Positions 14,279-23,755 are shown, counted from the first letter of the stretch. The stretch: 23,923 bases of DNA from Peptoniphilus sp. (GCA_029983555.1 JASBZH010000017.1:1-23923), one strand, 5' to 3'. Numbers and translations are program-made. The notes: generated from the sequence alone by a model not told the origin.

Positions 14279-16621
14279 CTAAAATTCTATATTTAAAAAT
14301 ACTTTTTCTTCATCTTTAATCTTACTAATTATAATTACCCTACTTATTACTTCAATTAACAATTTGAGATCTTTGGGACTAACTTTAACAGTAAATTTTG
14401 TCTTGTGCATATTTTTTATCTTTGGCATTTTAATTAATTTTGTGACTTTAACATCTATATCTCTAATATTTTTTGCCAAAAGTTTTAGTAAATAATTAGT
14501 CCATTTATATGATAATTTCTCATTTGTTGATGAAACTTCAATATCTATTAACTTGGTATACGGAGGATATTCAAATAGTTTTCTTTCCTTAAGTTCATAT
14601 TGATAAAAATCTTCGTAGTCACCATTTGCAGAGTATTTAATAACTTCACTAGTTGAATTATAAGTTTGGATAATTACCTCACCTTTTTTAGCAGCCCTTC
14701 CTGCTCTTCCAGAAACCTGTGTAATTAGCTGAAACGTATTTTCAGTCGCTTTATAATCTGAAACATACATAGACAAATCAGCTGCAATTATTCCAACAAG
14801 TGTCACATTCTCAAAGTCAAAACCCTTAGAAACCATTTGAGTTCCCACTATAACATCTACTTCTCCATCTTTAATTTTTTTGTAAAATTTATCGTAGGAA
14901 TCTTTTTTAGAAGTCGTATCTCTATCCATTCTCAAAACACGAGCTTTCGGAAAGAGTTTATTTACCTCTTCTTCTACTCTTTGCGTTCCTATTCCAAATT
15001 GTTTAATGAATTTAGAGCCACACTTTGGACATTTTTTGTAAACTGGTTTTGTACTCCCACAATAGTGACAAATTAATCTATTCATTGACTTGTGATAAGT
15101 CATTGAAATATCACAATTTTCACATTTTACTACTTCTCCACACGATCTGCAAGATATAAAATTAGAAAATCCCCTTCTGTTTAAAAATAAAATTATTTGC
15201 TCATTTTTTGAAAGTTTTTCTTTCATTGCATTTTTAAGTTCACTGCTAAAAATTGAAACATTTCCTTTTATAAGCTCATCTCTCATATCAACTATATGAG
15301 TCTGTGGCATAGTTGAACCTAGAGTTGCTCTATTATTTAGTTTTAATAAATTGTAATCTCCTTTTTGGGCATAAAAATAACTTTCAACAGAAGGAGTAGC
15401 AGATCCGAGCACAAGTTTTCCATTATTTTCAATTCTTTTTTTAGCTACTTCTACTGTGTCATATTTCAAATTGTCGTGAAAATCGTAGGACGAGTCATGT
15501 GACTCATCAACAATTATCATTTTTAAATGCTTAAAAGGTACGAAAACTGCAGATCTTACGCCAACGACAATTTTAACTTCACCATTTAATACTTTTCTGT
15601 ACTCATCATACCTCTCGCCAGCAGATAATTTTGAATGAATTATCGCAACCTTATCATCAAATCTTGACTTAAATCTATCAATCATCTGTGGAGTTAGCCC
15701 TATTTCAGGAACCAAAACTATGACATCTCCACCTTCTTCAACGACTTTTTTTACTAAATGAAGATAGACCTCTGTCTTTCCACTGCCTGTCAAGCCGTAT
15801 AGTAAGGATACTTTCTTATCTGAATTAATTATTTTTTTATAAGCTTTTAATTGCTCTTGATTTAGCCTGTGAGCTTGTGCATTTGTCTTTGTAGATTTTG
15901 GCGTTCTTAAGATTTCTTTATCAAATTCACAAATTAAGCCTTTTTGAATTAATGACTTAATTGGCGACATTGAAATCTTAAGACTACTCATCACTTCTTT
16001 TCTTGAAATTTCTTTCTTTTCTGAAATAAAATTAAATACATCTCTTTGTTTATCGGTTAATTTTATAAGTGAATTTAAATCAACGTCCTTAGATACTTTT
16101 AAAAATTTAATGAGCTTTGGTTTAACTTCAACTATTGGAAGATATTGATATCTTACATAACCTTTTTGTCTAAGTTTTGCAATAAATTTTTTATCATCCT
16201 CTTCTAAATCTTCGTAATAAGTATCTAGATTTATTGTATTTAATTTCTTTAAATCTTCTTTGTCAGGATATTTTATTATCTCAATTTTTTTCTTTATTTT
16301 TTTTAAATTCCCAGGAGGCAAAATCGGACTAAAAGCTTTAGAATAACCAACCAAGTATCTATCTTTCATCCAAAGCCCGAGATTAATTAAATCTTTAGAA
16401 ATAATAGGTTCATCATCTAAAACCCGCTCTATTTTTTTTAATTTATGAGCATATTTACCATTATACTCTTCTGAAATAGATAAAATAATTCCAACTCTGT
16501 ATCCATTGCCAAAACTAACGAGTACTCTTTTCCCAATATCTACATCTCTATCATCTGCAATATATGTATACAAAGAATCAATCTTTTGGTAGTTATTTTC
16601 AATAAATATATCTACAAACAT
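14279..16621 (-). CDS. priA: primosomal protein N' (replication restart helicase)
   Basis: This 780-residue 3'-5' DNA helicase reloads the replisome at stalled forks. The N-terminal 3'-DNA-binding domain (about 1-100) and a winged-helix region precede the SF2 helicase core: Walker A GLTGSGKT (276-283), Walker B DESH (372-375), and GSATPS (406-411). A zinc module with eight cysteines follows (CRSC, CENC, CHYC, CPKC). Motif VI appears as QVSGRAGR. DESH replaces the DEEH more common in PriA; the metal- and water-positioning D and E are kept. Start ATG has AGGTGAAG upstream. Confidence 0.95.
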   Translation of the reverse strand: MFVDIFIENNYQKIDSLYTYIADDRDVDIGKRVLVSFGNGYRVGIILSISEEYNGKYAHKLKKIERVLDDEPIISKDLINLGLWMKDRYLVGYSKAFSPILPPGNLKKIKKKIEIIKYPDKEDLKKLNTINLDTYYEDLEEDDKKFIAKLRQKGYVRYQYLPIVEVKPKLIKFLKVSKDVDLNSLIKLTDKQRDVFNFISEKKEISRKEVMSSLKISMSPIKSLIQKGLICEFDKEILRTPKSTKTNAQAHRLNQEQLKAYKKIINSDKKVSLLYGLTGSGKTEVYLHLVKKVVEEGGDVIVLVPEIGLTPQMIDRFKSRFDDKVAIIHSKLSAGERYDEYRKVLNGEVKIVVGVRSAVFVPFKHLKMIIVDESHDSSYDFHDNLKYDTVEVAKKRIENNGKLVLGSATPSVESYFYAQKGDYNLLKLNNRATLGSTMPQTHIVDMRDELIKGNVSIFSSELKNAMKEKLSKNEQIILFLNRRGFSNFISCRSCGEVVKCENCDISMTYHKSMNRLICHYCGSTKPVYKKCPKCGSKFIKQFGIGTQRVEEEVNKLFPKARVLRMDRDTTSKKDSYDKFYKKIKDGEVDVIVGTQMVSKGFDFENVTLVGIIAADLSMYVSDYKATENTFQLITQVSGRAGRAAKKGEVIIQTYNSTSEVIKYSANGDYEDFYQYELKERKLFEYPPYTKLIDIEVSSTNEKLSYKWTNYLLKLLAKNIRDIDVKVTKLIKMPKIKNMHKTKFTVKVSPKDLKLLIEVISRVIIISKIKDEEKVFLNIEF

Positions 16622-16637
16622 CTCTTCACCTACAAAA

Positions 16638-16657
16638 GAGCTAGATTTCTCTAGCTC
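16638..16657 (-). terminator. hairpin between coaBC and priA, weak terminator or attenuator
   Basis: Perfect 8-bp stem GAGCTAGA with TCTAGCTC and a four-base loop, overlapping the coaBC stop codon. On the minus strand it is followed by only four T, and the priA ribosome binding site comes right after. It would probably give partial termination or RNA processing, lowering priA relative to upstream genes. Confidence 0.4.
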
Positions 16658-17844
16658 ATTAGTTTTTTTACTCTATCTAAAATTTCATTTGCAAGATCAG
16701 TTTTACTCATTATTTCTAAATCGTCAACTTTATCCTTATCAATTATTGAAACTATATTTGTATCTGTGCCAAATCCAGCGCCTTCTCTTTTGATATTATT
16801 TACTACTATCATATCAAAATTTTTCTTCTCAAGCTTTTGTTTTGCATATTCATAAATATTAGTGGACTCGGCAGCAAATCCTACAATTATTTGATCTTTT
16901 TTTAAAGATCCATAATGACGGGCAATGTCTGGATTTTTCTCCATTTCTAAAATGTTTAAATCATTTTTTGCCGTCTTTTTGATTTTTTCTTCAGAATATT
17001 TTTTAGGTCTATAATCAGCAGGGGCTGCAGCTTTAATTAAAACATCTGATTCATCAAAAAATTCTCCAACCGCATCAAACATATCTCTAGTTGTCTTTAC
17101 ACTCACAAATTTGTCAACCTTAGGCGGATTTAAACTTGTAGGTCCAGAAATAAGCGTAACACTTGCCCCTCGCTTTTTGGCACACTTTGCAAGAGCATAT
17201 CCCATCTTACCAGAAGAGTGGTTTGTTAAGTATCTCACAGGATCTAAAGGTTCCATCGTTGGACCAGCTGTTATGACGAAATTTTTGCCACTTAAATCTT
17301 TAGTCGTAAGCAAAAAATCAATTTCTTCAACAATTTCAGCAGGCTCAAGCATTTTTCCGCTTCCATAATCATTGCACGCCAATACATCAGTAGCTGTATC
17401 TAATATAATGACTCCTCTTTTTTTTAGCGTCTCCATATTATCTTTATTTGCATCACTATTTAACATAAATGTATTCATTCCAGGAGCAATCATAACAGGA
17501 GATCTAGATGCCATGAGTACGGTTGTGAGCATATCATCTGCTATTCCATTTGCAAATTTTCCGATTACATTTGCAGTTGCAGGTGCAATTACAATTACAT
17601 CAGCCCACTTCGCCAATGAAATGTGTTCAACATCCATGTTAAAAAGTTGATTAAACATTTCAACATGACAGACATTGTTAGACATTGTTTGAAAAGTAAG
17701 GGGTGTGACAAATTTCGTCGCATTTTCTGTCATAATAACCTTAACTTCTGCTTCATTTTTTCTTAAAAGGCTACATATTGCAGGAGATTTGTAAGATGCA
17801 ATACCTCCAGTTACACATAGTAGTATTTTTTTACCTTTTAACAT
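16651..17844 (-). CDS. coaBC: bifunctional phosphopantothenoylcysteine decarboxylase/phosphopantothenate-cysteine ligase
   Basis: This 397-residue enzyme performs two steps of coenzyme A synthesis: joining cysteine to 4'-phosphopantothenate (CoaB) and FMN-dependent decarboxylation (CoaC). CoaC, residues 1 to about 180: GGIASYKS (13-20), active-site H74, PGMNT (121-125) and LACNDYGSGKM (155-165) with the catalytic cysteine at 157. CoaB, from about 186: ITAGPTMEPLDPVR, NHSSGKMG and AAAPADYRP. It follows rpoZ with a one-base gap. The fused form is the usual bacterial one. Confidence 0.95.
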   Translation of the reverse strand: MLKGKKILLCVTGGIASYKSPAICSLLRKNEAEVKVIMTENATKFVTPLTFQTMSNNVCHVEMFNQLFNMDVEHISLAKWADVIVIAPATANVIGKFANGIADDMLTTVLMASRSPVMIAPGMNTFMLNSDANKDNMETLKKRGVIILDTATDVLACNDYGSGKMLEPAEIVEEIDFLLTTKDLSGKNFVITAGPTMEPLDPVRYLTNHSSGKMGYALAKCAKKRGASVTLISGPTSLNPPKVDKFVSVKTTRDMFDAVGEFFDESDVLIKAAAPADYRPKKYSEEKIKKTAKNDLNILEMEKNPDIARHYGSLKKDQIIVGFAAESTNIYEYAKQKLEKKNFDMIVVNNIKREGAGFGTDTNIVSIIDKDKVDDLEIMSKTDLANEILDRVKKLMS

Positions 17845-17845
17845 T

Positions 17846-18151
17846 TTATTCCTCTTCAGCGTCTTCTTCGGTATCTGGATTTAAAAAGTACTCTCTCTTT
17901 AATTTTTCGACTAATTCAGCTCTCTCATTATCAATTTTTTCCTTGTAGCTCGCATCAGTCATTCTTTCGCCAAATTTTATTTTACCTGCCATAACTTCTT
18001 CAATAGCTATAGTTACAGGTTTATTAGAGTTAGTTTCAACTAATTTAGGATTATTATCTACTAACTTTCTAGCTCTTTTAGAAACTAGCATCACAAGTTC
18101 ATATCTTGAACTAGTTATTTCTTCAATTTCTTCAAAAGATGGTATTATCAT
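17846..18151 (-). CDS. rpoZ: RNA polymerase omega subunit
   Basis: This 101-residue protein is the small omega subunit that helps fold and hold the beta' subunit of RNA polymerase. The conserved segment SRYELVMLVSKRAR (15-28) and the IAIEEVMAGKI stretch mark the family. The C-terminus is acidic, as often in Firmicutes. Its ATG overlaps the gmk stop by four bases (ATGA). The gmk-rpoZ-coaBC-priA order is nearly universal in Firmicutes and supports the call. Confidence 0.93.
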   Translation of the reverse strand: MIIPSFEEIEEITSSRYELVMLVSKRARKLVDNNPKLVETNSNKPVTIAIEEVMAGKIKFGERMTDASYKEKIDNERAELVEKLKREYFLNPDTEEDAEEE

Positions 18152-18771
18152 TTCGTATTCTTCCTCTCCTCTGCTTGCACTTCTCTTTTTATATCTTTAT
18201 GTCTCTTTACTCGCAGTTTTTCGGCAGCAATAATATCTTCTATATTCTTAACGGCGTTTTCTATTACATCATTTATTACAAAATAATCGTACTCTCCAAC
18301 AAAATCTAGCTCTTGGAAAGCATTCCTATATCTTGTTTCAATTTCGTCTTCAGTTTCAGTATCTCTTTTTACAAGTCTAGATTTTAATTCATCCATTGTC
18401 GGAGGTATTAAAAATACAAAGACTGCATCTTTATATTTTTTCTTTACTTGTAGTGCCCCTTGAACATCAATCTCAAGAAGTACTATTTCACCTTTATCTA
18501 TTTCATCAAATACAAATTTTTTGGGCGTGCCATAATAATTAGTATGCACAAAAGCATGCTCCAACAATTCGTCGTTTTCGACCATTTTCTCAAATTCTTC
18601 AATAGAAGTAAAGAAGTAATTTTCACCATTTACTTCGCCAGGCCTTGGCATACGAGTAGTAACTGATGTTGAAAAAATAATGTCTTTATTTTTTTCCATT
18701 AAAGCTTCACTTACAGTTCCCTTTCCTGAACCAGAGGGACCTGAAAGAACTAATAAAAATCCACCGTCCAA
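18148..18771 (-). CDS. gmk: guanylate kinase
   Basis: This 207-residue enzyme phosphorylates GMP to GDP with ATP. P-loop GPSGSGKGTV is at 11-20, followed by the GMP-binding TTRMPRPGEVNGENYFF and VLLEIDVQGA. Translation most likely begins at TTG 18771: GGTGAT lies just upstream, the frame gives MDGGFLLVLSGPSG, and no ATG or GTG in frame suits better. The C-terminal tail is Lys/Glu-rich. It is coupled to rpoZ by a four-base overlap. Confidence 0.94.
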   Translation of the reverse strand: MDGGFLLVLSGPSGSGKGTVSEALMEKNKDIIFSTSVTTRMPRPGEVNGENYFFTSIEEFEKMVENDELLEHAFVHTNYYGTPKKFVFDEIDKGEIVLLEIDVQGALQVKKKYKDAVFVFLIPPTMDELKSRLVKRDTETEDEIETRYRNAFQELDFVGEYDYFVINDVIENAVKNIEDIIAAEKLRVKRHKDIKREVQAEERKNTK

Positions 18772-18783
18772 ATTATCACCATC

Positions 18784-19014
18784 CTAATCATTTTCTAGTC
18801 TCGAATAAATAGTTGAAGGAGCTACACTTGCCAAGATTATTTGCGCTGTATCCATAACAACTATAGATCTAGTTTTTCTGCCATAAGTTGCATCTATAAC
18901 ATTATTTTTTTGTCTCGAATCGCTGATTAACCTCTTTAAAGGCGCCGAATCTGGAGAAAGTACAGCAATAATCCTAGATTCATTGATCATATTTCCAAAA
19001 CCAATATTAATCAT
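18784..19014 (-). CDS. remA: RemA/DUF370 family DNA-binding regulator
   Basis: This 76-residue protein aligns throughout with Bacillus RemA: INIGFGNM (2-9), RIIAVLSPDSAPLKRLI (14-30), VIDATYGRKTRSIVV and ILASVAPSTI. RemA is a DNA-binding activator of biofilm matrix and osmolyte genes in Bacillus. In organisms lacking those operons its target is unknown. ATG has TAGGAG upstream, eight bases after the yicC stop. Conserved between yicC and gmk in Firmicutes. Confidence 0.9.
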   Translation of the reverse strand: MINIGFGNMINESRIIAVLSPDSAPLKRLISDSRQKNNVIDATYGRKTRSIVVMDTAQIILASVAPSTIYSRLEND

Positions 19015-19022
19015 ATAAACTC

Positions 19023-19898
19023 CTACTCAACATTTTGTACCTGTTCTCTTAATTTTTCTATCTCTGATTTTAAGTCGACAACTATATTTAAAATTTCGAT
19101 ATCATTTGATTTAGAACCTATAGTATTTGCTTCCCTATTAAACTCCTGCAATAAAAAGTCTAACTTTCTACCTATAGCTCCATTTGTGTTAATTATATCA
19201 TTAAAATTCTTGACATGTATAAACAATCTAGTAATTTCTTCGTCGATTGAAAGTTTGTCAAGTATAATGGCAATTTCTGTCAAGATTCTTGATTCTTCTA
19301 TCTCACTTTCATCTAAATATTTATTTATTCTATCGCGAAGTTTATTTTCATTATCTTTTAAAGTTACTGGAGCTCTTGATTCGATTTTTTCAGTTAAAGT
19401 ATTTATATTCGTAAGTTTTAATTTGAAATCTTCCTTAAGCTTAGCTCCCTCTTTTTCTCGCATACTTATTAAACTATTAACTGCATCTTCTGCAGTTTTA
19501 AAAAGTAGATTTTTTAAAAGATCAACATCGACCTTTGCGTCTGACATCTTGATAACATCGGGCATTGATATGAGTTTTGATGTGGTAATATCATTTTTTA
19601 TATCATAATCTCTACTCATCAAATTGCCAGCATCATAAATTTTTTTTGCTAAAGCATAATCAATTTCGATATCCAAATTATCAGAATTTAAAAATTCAAA
19701 ATTAATAAATACATCGATCTTGCCTCTATATAATTTTCTCTTTATAAGACTTTTTAACTCTTCTTCAGCAAATAATAAAAATCTTGGAAGCCTAGTATTT
19801 ATATCGAGATATCTATTATTTACAGATTTGATCTCTACTTTTATATAAAAGTTTTCATCTTTATATTCGGATAAACCGTAACCTGTCATACTATTCAT
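19023..19898 (-). CDS. yicC: YicC/YloC-family endoribonuclease
   Basis: This 291-residue protein belongs to the YicC family, described as endoribonucleases involved in RNA turnover. N-terminal NSMTGYG (2-8) and the C-terminal GRKLDFLLQEFNREANTIGSK block are family hallmarks, and the tail ends EKLREQVQNVE as usual. It opens the long housekeeping run. Its Shine-Dalgarno sequence (AGGGAG) lies in the loop and 3' arm of a hairpin, so translation may be structure-dependent. No separate promoter was evident in the leuS-yicC gap. Confidence 0.92.
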   Translation of the reverse strand: MNSMTGYGLSEYKDENFYIKVEIKSVNNRYLDINTRLPRFLLFAEEELKSLIKRKLYRGKIDVFINFEFLNSDNLDIEIDYALAKKIYDAGNLMSRDYDIKNDITTSKLISMPDVIKMSDAKVDVDLLKNLLFKTAEDAVNSLISMREKEGAKLKEDFKLKLTNINTLTEKIESRAPVTLKDNENKLRDRINKYLDESEIEESRILTEIAIILDKLSIDEEITRLFIHVKNFNDIINTNGAIGRKLDFLLQEFNREANTIGSKSNDIEILNIVVDLKSEIEKLREQVQNVE

Positions 19899-19902
19899 TG
19901 CG

Positions 19903-19943
19903 ACTCTCCCTAGAGAGTAATAAGCACTAAAAAGTGCTTATTA
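19903..19943 (-). promoter_or_regulatory. abutting hairpins between leuS and yicC
   Basis: First on the transcript, TAATAAGCACT (11 bp) pairs around a TTTT loop (19918-19943) just after the leuS stop. Next, ACTCTC-TAGG-GAGAGT (19903-19918) shares one base with the first stem and holds the yicC Shine-Dalgarno AGGGAG in its loop and 3' arm, seven bases before the ATG. The first stem lacks a T-tail, so it is a poor intrinsic terminator. Together they look like an mRNA-stability or translation-control element at the junction. Confidence 0.5.
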
Positions 19944-19945
19944 CA

Positions 19946-22357
19946 TTATTTTACAACTATATTTAATATTTTATTAGGTATATAAATTTTCTTTATTACC
20001 TTTTTGTTTTCAACATTTTTATCAAATAATTTATCTTCTTGTGCAACTTTTAAAACATCTTCCTCAGAAGCATCTCTATTAATTTTAATAGTAAATCTAA
20101 CCTTGCCGTTAAATTGAACAGGAATTTCTATTTCATCATCAATAGTTTTAGATTCATCATAAGTTGGCCAAGACATTTCATTTAAAACTCCACCAAGTTC
20201 ACACACTTGCCAAAGTTCTTCAGTGATGTGAGGAGCAACAGGATTTAAAAGAATCAAGAATGTTCTCAAATCTTCTTTTGTAATCTTTCCATAGTCATTA
20301 AATTCATTATTAAGACTCATTAGAGCAGCAATTGCAGTATTTGCCTTTAAATTTGGATAATCATTTGTAACTTTTTTAATAGTTTTATGAATTTCAGATT
20401 CAAGCTCTTCAGTATAACTATCACCATCAATTACAATATCTTTAAGATTCCAAACCCTTTCCATAAATCTTCTGCAACCTTTAACTCCATTTTCTGACCA
20501 AGGTACAGGTTTTTCAAAATCACCGATAAACATTTCATAACATCTCAATGTATCAGCACCATAATCATTTACTATATCATCAGGATTTACTACATTTCCT
20601 CTGGACTTGGACATCTTTTCATTATTTGCACCAAGTATCATTCCATGAGAAGTTCTTTTTTGATATGGTTCTTTAGTTGGAACTACTCCTAAATCGTACA
20701 AAAATTTGTGCCAAAATCTTGAATATAATAAGTGAAGTGTTGTATGTTCCATGCCGCCATTATACCAATCTACTGGCATCCAATATTTAAGAGCTTCTGG
20801 ACTTGCAAGTTCTTTATCGTTTTTAGGATCAGTATATCTTAAGAAATACCAAGATGATCCTGCCCATTGTGGCATTGTATCTGTCTCTCTTTTAGCATGA
20901 CCCCCACATTTAGGACAAGCAGTATTAACCCAATCTGTCATATTTGCAAGTGGAGATTCTCCTGAATCAGTAGGTTCATAATTTTCAACTTCTGGCAAAA
21001 GAAGTGGCAAATCTTTTTCATCAAGGGGTACGTAACCACACTTTTCACAGTGAACTATTGGAATTGGTTCTCCCCAATATCTTTGTCTAGAGAAAACCCA
21101 ATCGCGCAATTTATAGTTTACTTTTTTGTGACCAATCTTATTTTCTTCAAGATAATCAATCATCTTCTTGATCGCATCTTTAACTTCTAACCCATTTAAG
21201 AATTCTGAGTTTATCATTTTTCCGCTGTCTGTATCTGTATTGGCAGTTTCACTTACGTCACTACCTTCAATTACAGGAATAATCTCTAGACCAAATTTTT
21301 TTGCAAATTCATAATCTCTGTCATCATGAGCAGGAACAGCCATAATTGCTCCAGTTCCATATCCCATCATTACATAATCAGAGATCCAAATTGGAATTTC
21401 CTTTTTGTTTAAAGGATTTATTGCTTTAATTCCCTTTATTTCAACTCCAGTTTTTTTCTTTTCAAGTTCTCTTCTTTCAAAATCACTCTTTTTAGAAACT
21501 TCCTCTTTGTAAGCATTTAATTCTTCGATGTTTTCTATCTTATTTTGATATTTTTCAATAATAGGATGTTCAGGTGCTATTACCATATAAGTTGAACCAA
21601 AGATTGTATCTGGTCGAGTTGTAAACACTTCAAGTTCTTCGTCAATATCTTTTAATTTAAAATTAATGCTTGCGCCTTCACTTCTACCGATCCAGTTTTT
21701 TTGTTGAGTTACAACGCGATCAATAAAGTCAAGTCCATCTAGATCATCAATAAGTCTATCAGCATATTCAGTTATTTTTAACATCCATTGGCTCTTAACT
21801 TTTCTTACAACTTCGTGTCCACATCTCTCGCACTTTCCTCCAACAACTTCTTCATTAGAAAGTCCTACTTTACAAGAAGGACACCAGTTGATAGGCATTT
21901 CCTTTTTATAGGCAAGTCCCTTTTTAAATAGTTGAAGGAAAATCCATTGTGTCCACTTATAATAATTTGGATCAGTAGTATTAATTTCTCTTGACCAATC
22001 AAAAGAAAATCCAATTGATTTAAGTTGTTTTTTAAAGTGTTCAACATTATTTTTAGTTACAATTGCTGGGTGGATTTTATTTTTAATGGCATAGTTTTCT
22101 GTAGGAAGCCCAAATGCATCCCATCCCATTGGATATAGAACATTGTAACCTTGAAATCTCTTCATTCTTGATATAATGTCTAGAGCTGTATATGGACGTG
22201 GATGTCCAACGTGTAGACCTTGACCTGAAGGATAAGGAAATTCAACTAAAGCATAAAATTTTTCTTTATCTGAATCGTTTGTACACACAAAAGTTTCATT
22301 TTCGTCCCAGTAATCTTGCCATTTTTTCTCAATTAAATTTGGATTATATTCACACAT
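19946..22357 (-). CDS. leuS: leucyl-tRNA synthetase
   Basis: This 803-residue class I synthetase charges tRNA-Leu. HIGH motif HVGH is at 49-52, KMSKS at 581-585. The CP1 editing domain (about 225-420) includes the TTRPDT stretch (246-251) and VPAHDDRDYEFA. Zinc-type cysteine pairs occur at CPSC (159-162) with CERC, and at CEKC with CPKC near 437-484. Length is normal for bacterial LeuRS. ATG has AGGAGA upstream and is nine bases after asnS, so both share the promoter at 23788-23816. No T-box leader is visible. Confidence 0.96.
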   Translation of the reverse strand: MCEYNPNLIEKKWQDYWDENETFVCTNDSDKEKFYALVEFPYPSGQGLHVGHPRPYTALDIISRMKRFQGYNVLYPMGWDAFGLPTENYAIKNKIHPAIVTKNNVEHFKKQLKSIGFSFDWSREINTTDPNYYKWTQWIFLQLFKKGLAYKKEMPINWCPSCKVGLSNEEVVGGKCERCGHEVVRKVKSQWMLKITEYADRLIDDLDGLDFIDRVVTQQKNWIGRSEGASINFKLKDIDEELEVFTTRPDTIFGSTYMVIAPEHPIIEKYQNKIENIEELNAYKEEVSKKSDFERRELEKKKTGVEIKGIKAINPLNKKEIPIWISDYVMMGYGTGAIMAVPAHDDRDYEFAKKFGLEIIPVIEGSDVSETANTDTDSGKMINSEFLNGLEVKDAIKKMIDYLEENKIGHKKVNYKLRDWVFSRQRYWGEPIPIVHCEKCGYVPLDEKDLPLLLPEVENYEPTDSGESPLANMTDWVNTACPKCGGHAKRETDTMPQWAGSSWYFLRYTDPKNDKELASPEALKYWMPVDWYNGGMEHTTLHLLYSRFWHKFLYDLGVVPTKEPYQKRTSHGMILGANNEKMSKSRGNVVNPDDIVNDYGADTLRCYEMFIGDFEKPVPWSENGVKGCRRFMERVWNLKDIVIDGDSYTEELESEIHKTIKKVTNDYPNLKANTAIAALMSLNNEFNDYGKITKEDLRTFLILLNPVAPHITEELWQVCELGGVLNEMSWPTYDESKTIDDEIEIPVQFNGKVRFTIKINRDASEEDVLKVAQEDKLFDKNVENKKVIKKIYIPNKILNIVVK

Positions 22358-22366
22358 ATTTTTCTC

Positions 22367-23755
22367 CTAAAATTCAGCATTTCCGACAGTTCTTGGGAAA
22401 GGTATTACGTCTCTTATGTTTTTCATTCCAGTTATATACATTACAACTCTTTCAAAACCAAGTCCAAATCCAGAGTGAACTACAGATCCATATTTTCTAA
22501 GGTCAAGATACCAGTCATAATTATCCATATCCATTCCCAAGTTGTTCATTTTTTCTTCCAAAATTTCTATTCTGTGTTCCCTTTGTGAACCGCCGATAAT
22601 TTCACCAATACCTGGAACTAAAAGGTCCATAGCTGCTACAGTTTTTTTGTCTTCATTTTCATACATATAAAATGCTTTAATTTCTTTTGGATAATCAGTT
22701 ACAAAAACAGGTTTCTTATAAACTTCTTCTGTAATATATCTTTCATGCTCAGTTTGTAAATCTATTCCCCATTTAACTGGGTATTTAAATTCTCTATCTG
22801 CTTTTTCTAAAATTTCTATAGCTTCAGTGTACGTTATCCTAGCAAATTCGTTGGATACTACATTGTTTAATCTTTCTAAAAGTCCTTTATCGATAAATTT
22901 ATTGAAAAATTCCATTTCAGCAGGAGCATTTTCTAATACATAACTAATTATATATTTTAACATTTCTTCAGAAATATCCATATTTACATTCAAATCAGCA
23001 AAAGCCATTTCAGGTTCAATCATCCAAAATTCGGCAGCATGTCTTTGAGTGTTCGAATTTTCTGCTCTAAATGTTGGCCCAAATGTATATATATTTTTAA
23101 ACGCCATGGCAAATGCCTCAGCTTCAAGTTGTCCAGAAACAGTCAAACTAGTTTTCTTATTAAAAAAGTCTTTAGAATAATCAACTTTATCTGCATCAGA
23201 ATGAAGCAATTTTTCCAAATCTAGTGTTGTAACTTGAAACATCTCTCCAGCACCCTCTGCATCAGATGCAGTAATTATTGGAGCGTGAACATAAACAAAA
23301 CCTTTCTTTTGAAAATATTCATGTATCGCAAATGCTATTAAAGATCTAACTCTAAATACTGCATTAAAAGTATTAGATCTAGGTCTTAAATGCGCAATTG
23401 TCCTCAAATATTCCATTGTATGTCTCTTTTTTTGAAGAGGATAAGATGAATCTGAAATATTTTCAGGCTCTATCTCTTCTGCTTGTACTTCAAAAGATTG
23501 ATTTTTACCAGGAGATTTAACTAGTTTTCCCCTTACTTTAAGAGAAGAACTTATTGTATATTTATCTATTTCATCAAAATTTTCAATTTCTTTTCCATAA
23601 ACTACCTGTATTGGTGTAAAAACTGTTCCATCAGTCAATTCAATAAATCCAAAGTTTTTTGATGCCCTTGCTGTTTTAATCCAGCCTTCAATTGTTATTT
23701 CTTCGTTTAGATATTTTTCAGGGCTTGTAAAAATATCTCTAATAGTAATTGCCAT
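22367..23755 (-). CDS. asnS: asparaginyl-tRNA synthetase
   Basis: This 462-residue class II synthetase charges tRNA-Asn directly, so this organism has a direct Asn-tRNA route. The N-terminal OB-fold anticodon-binding domain (about 15-110) precedes the catalytic domain, with motif 2 FGPTFRAENSNT (225-236) and motif 3 GFGLGFERV (429-437). The RAENSNT sequence marks AsnRS rather than AspRS. Start chosen at 23755 (MAITIRDIF) with AGGAGG just upstream; a frame extension to 23785 would begin at about the predicted transcription start. Confidence 0.96.
   Translation of the reverse strand: MAITIRDIFTSPEKYLNEEITIEGWIKTARASKNFGFIELTDGTVFTPIQVVYGKEIENFDEIDKYTISSSLKVRGKLVKSPGKNQSFEVQAEEIEPENISDSSYPLQKKRHTMEYLRTIAHLRPRSNTFNAVFRVRSLIAFAIHEYFQKKGFVYVHAPIITASDAEGAGEMFQVTTLDLEKLLHSDADKVDYSKDFFNKKTSLTVSGQLEAEAFAMAFKNIYTFGPTFRAENSNTQRHAAEFWMIEPEMAFADLNVNMDISEEMLKYIISYVLENAPAEMEFFNKFIDKGLLERLNNVVSNEFARITYTEAIEILEKADREFKYPVKWGIDLQTEHERYITEEVYKKPVFVTDYPKEIKAFYMYENEDKKTVAAMDLLVPGIGEIIGGSQREHRIEILEEKMNNLGMDMDNYDWYLDLRKYGSVVHSGFGLGFERVVMYITGMKNIRDVIPFPRTVGNAEF

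Noticed and set aside
13918..14319. 133-codon open frame on the plus strand
   Set aside because: Antisense to def and the end of priA, both well supported by motifs; no ribosome binding site or family resemblance.
19186..19608. 140-codon open frame on the plus strand
   Set aside because: Lies antisense within yicC, low-complexity Ser/Leu-rich product with no recognisable domain; yicC on the other strand is a clear family member.
4938..19943. Shared 13-base string ATAAGCACTTTTT in the thiN terminator and the leuS-yicC hairpin
   Set aside because: Occurs in different parts of the two hairpins (3' arm plus tail versus 5' arm plus loop) and the flanks differ, so it is more likely coincidence than a mobile repeat family.
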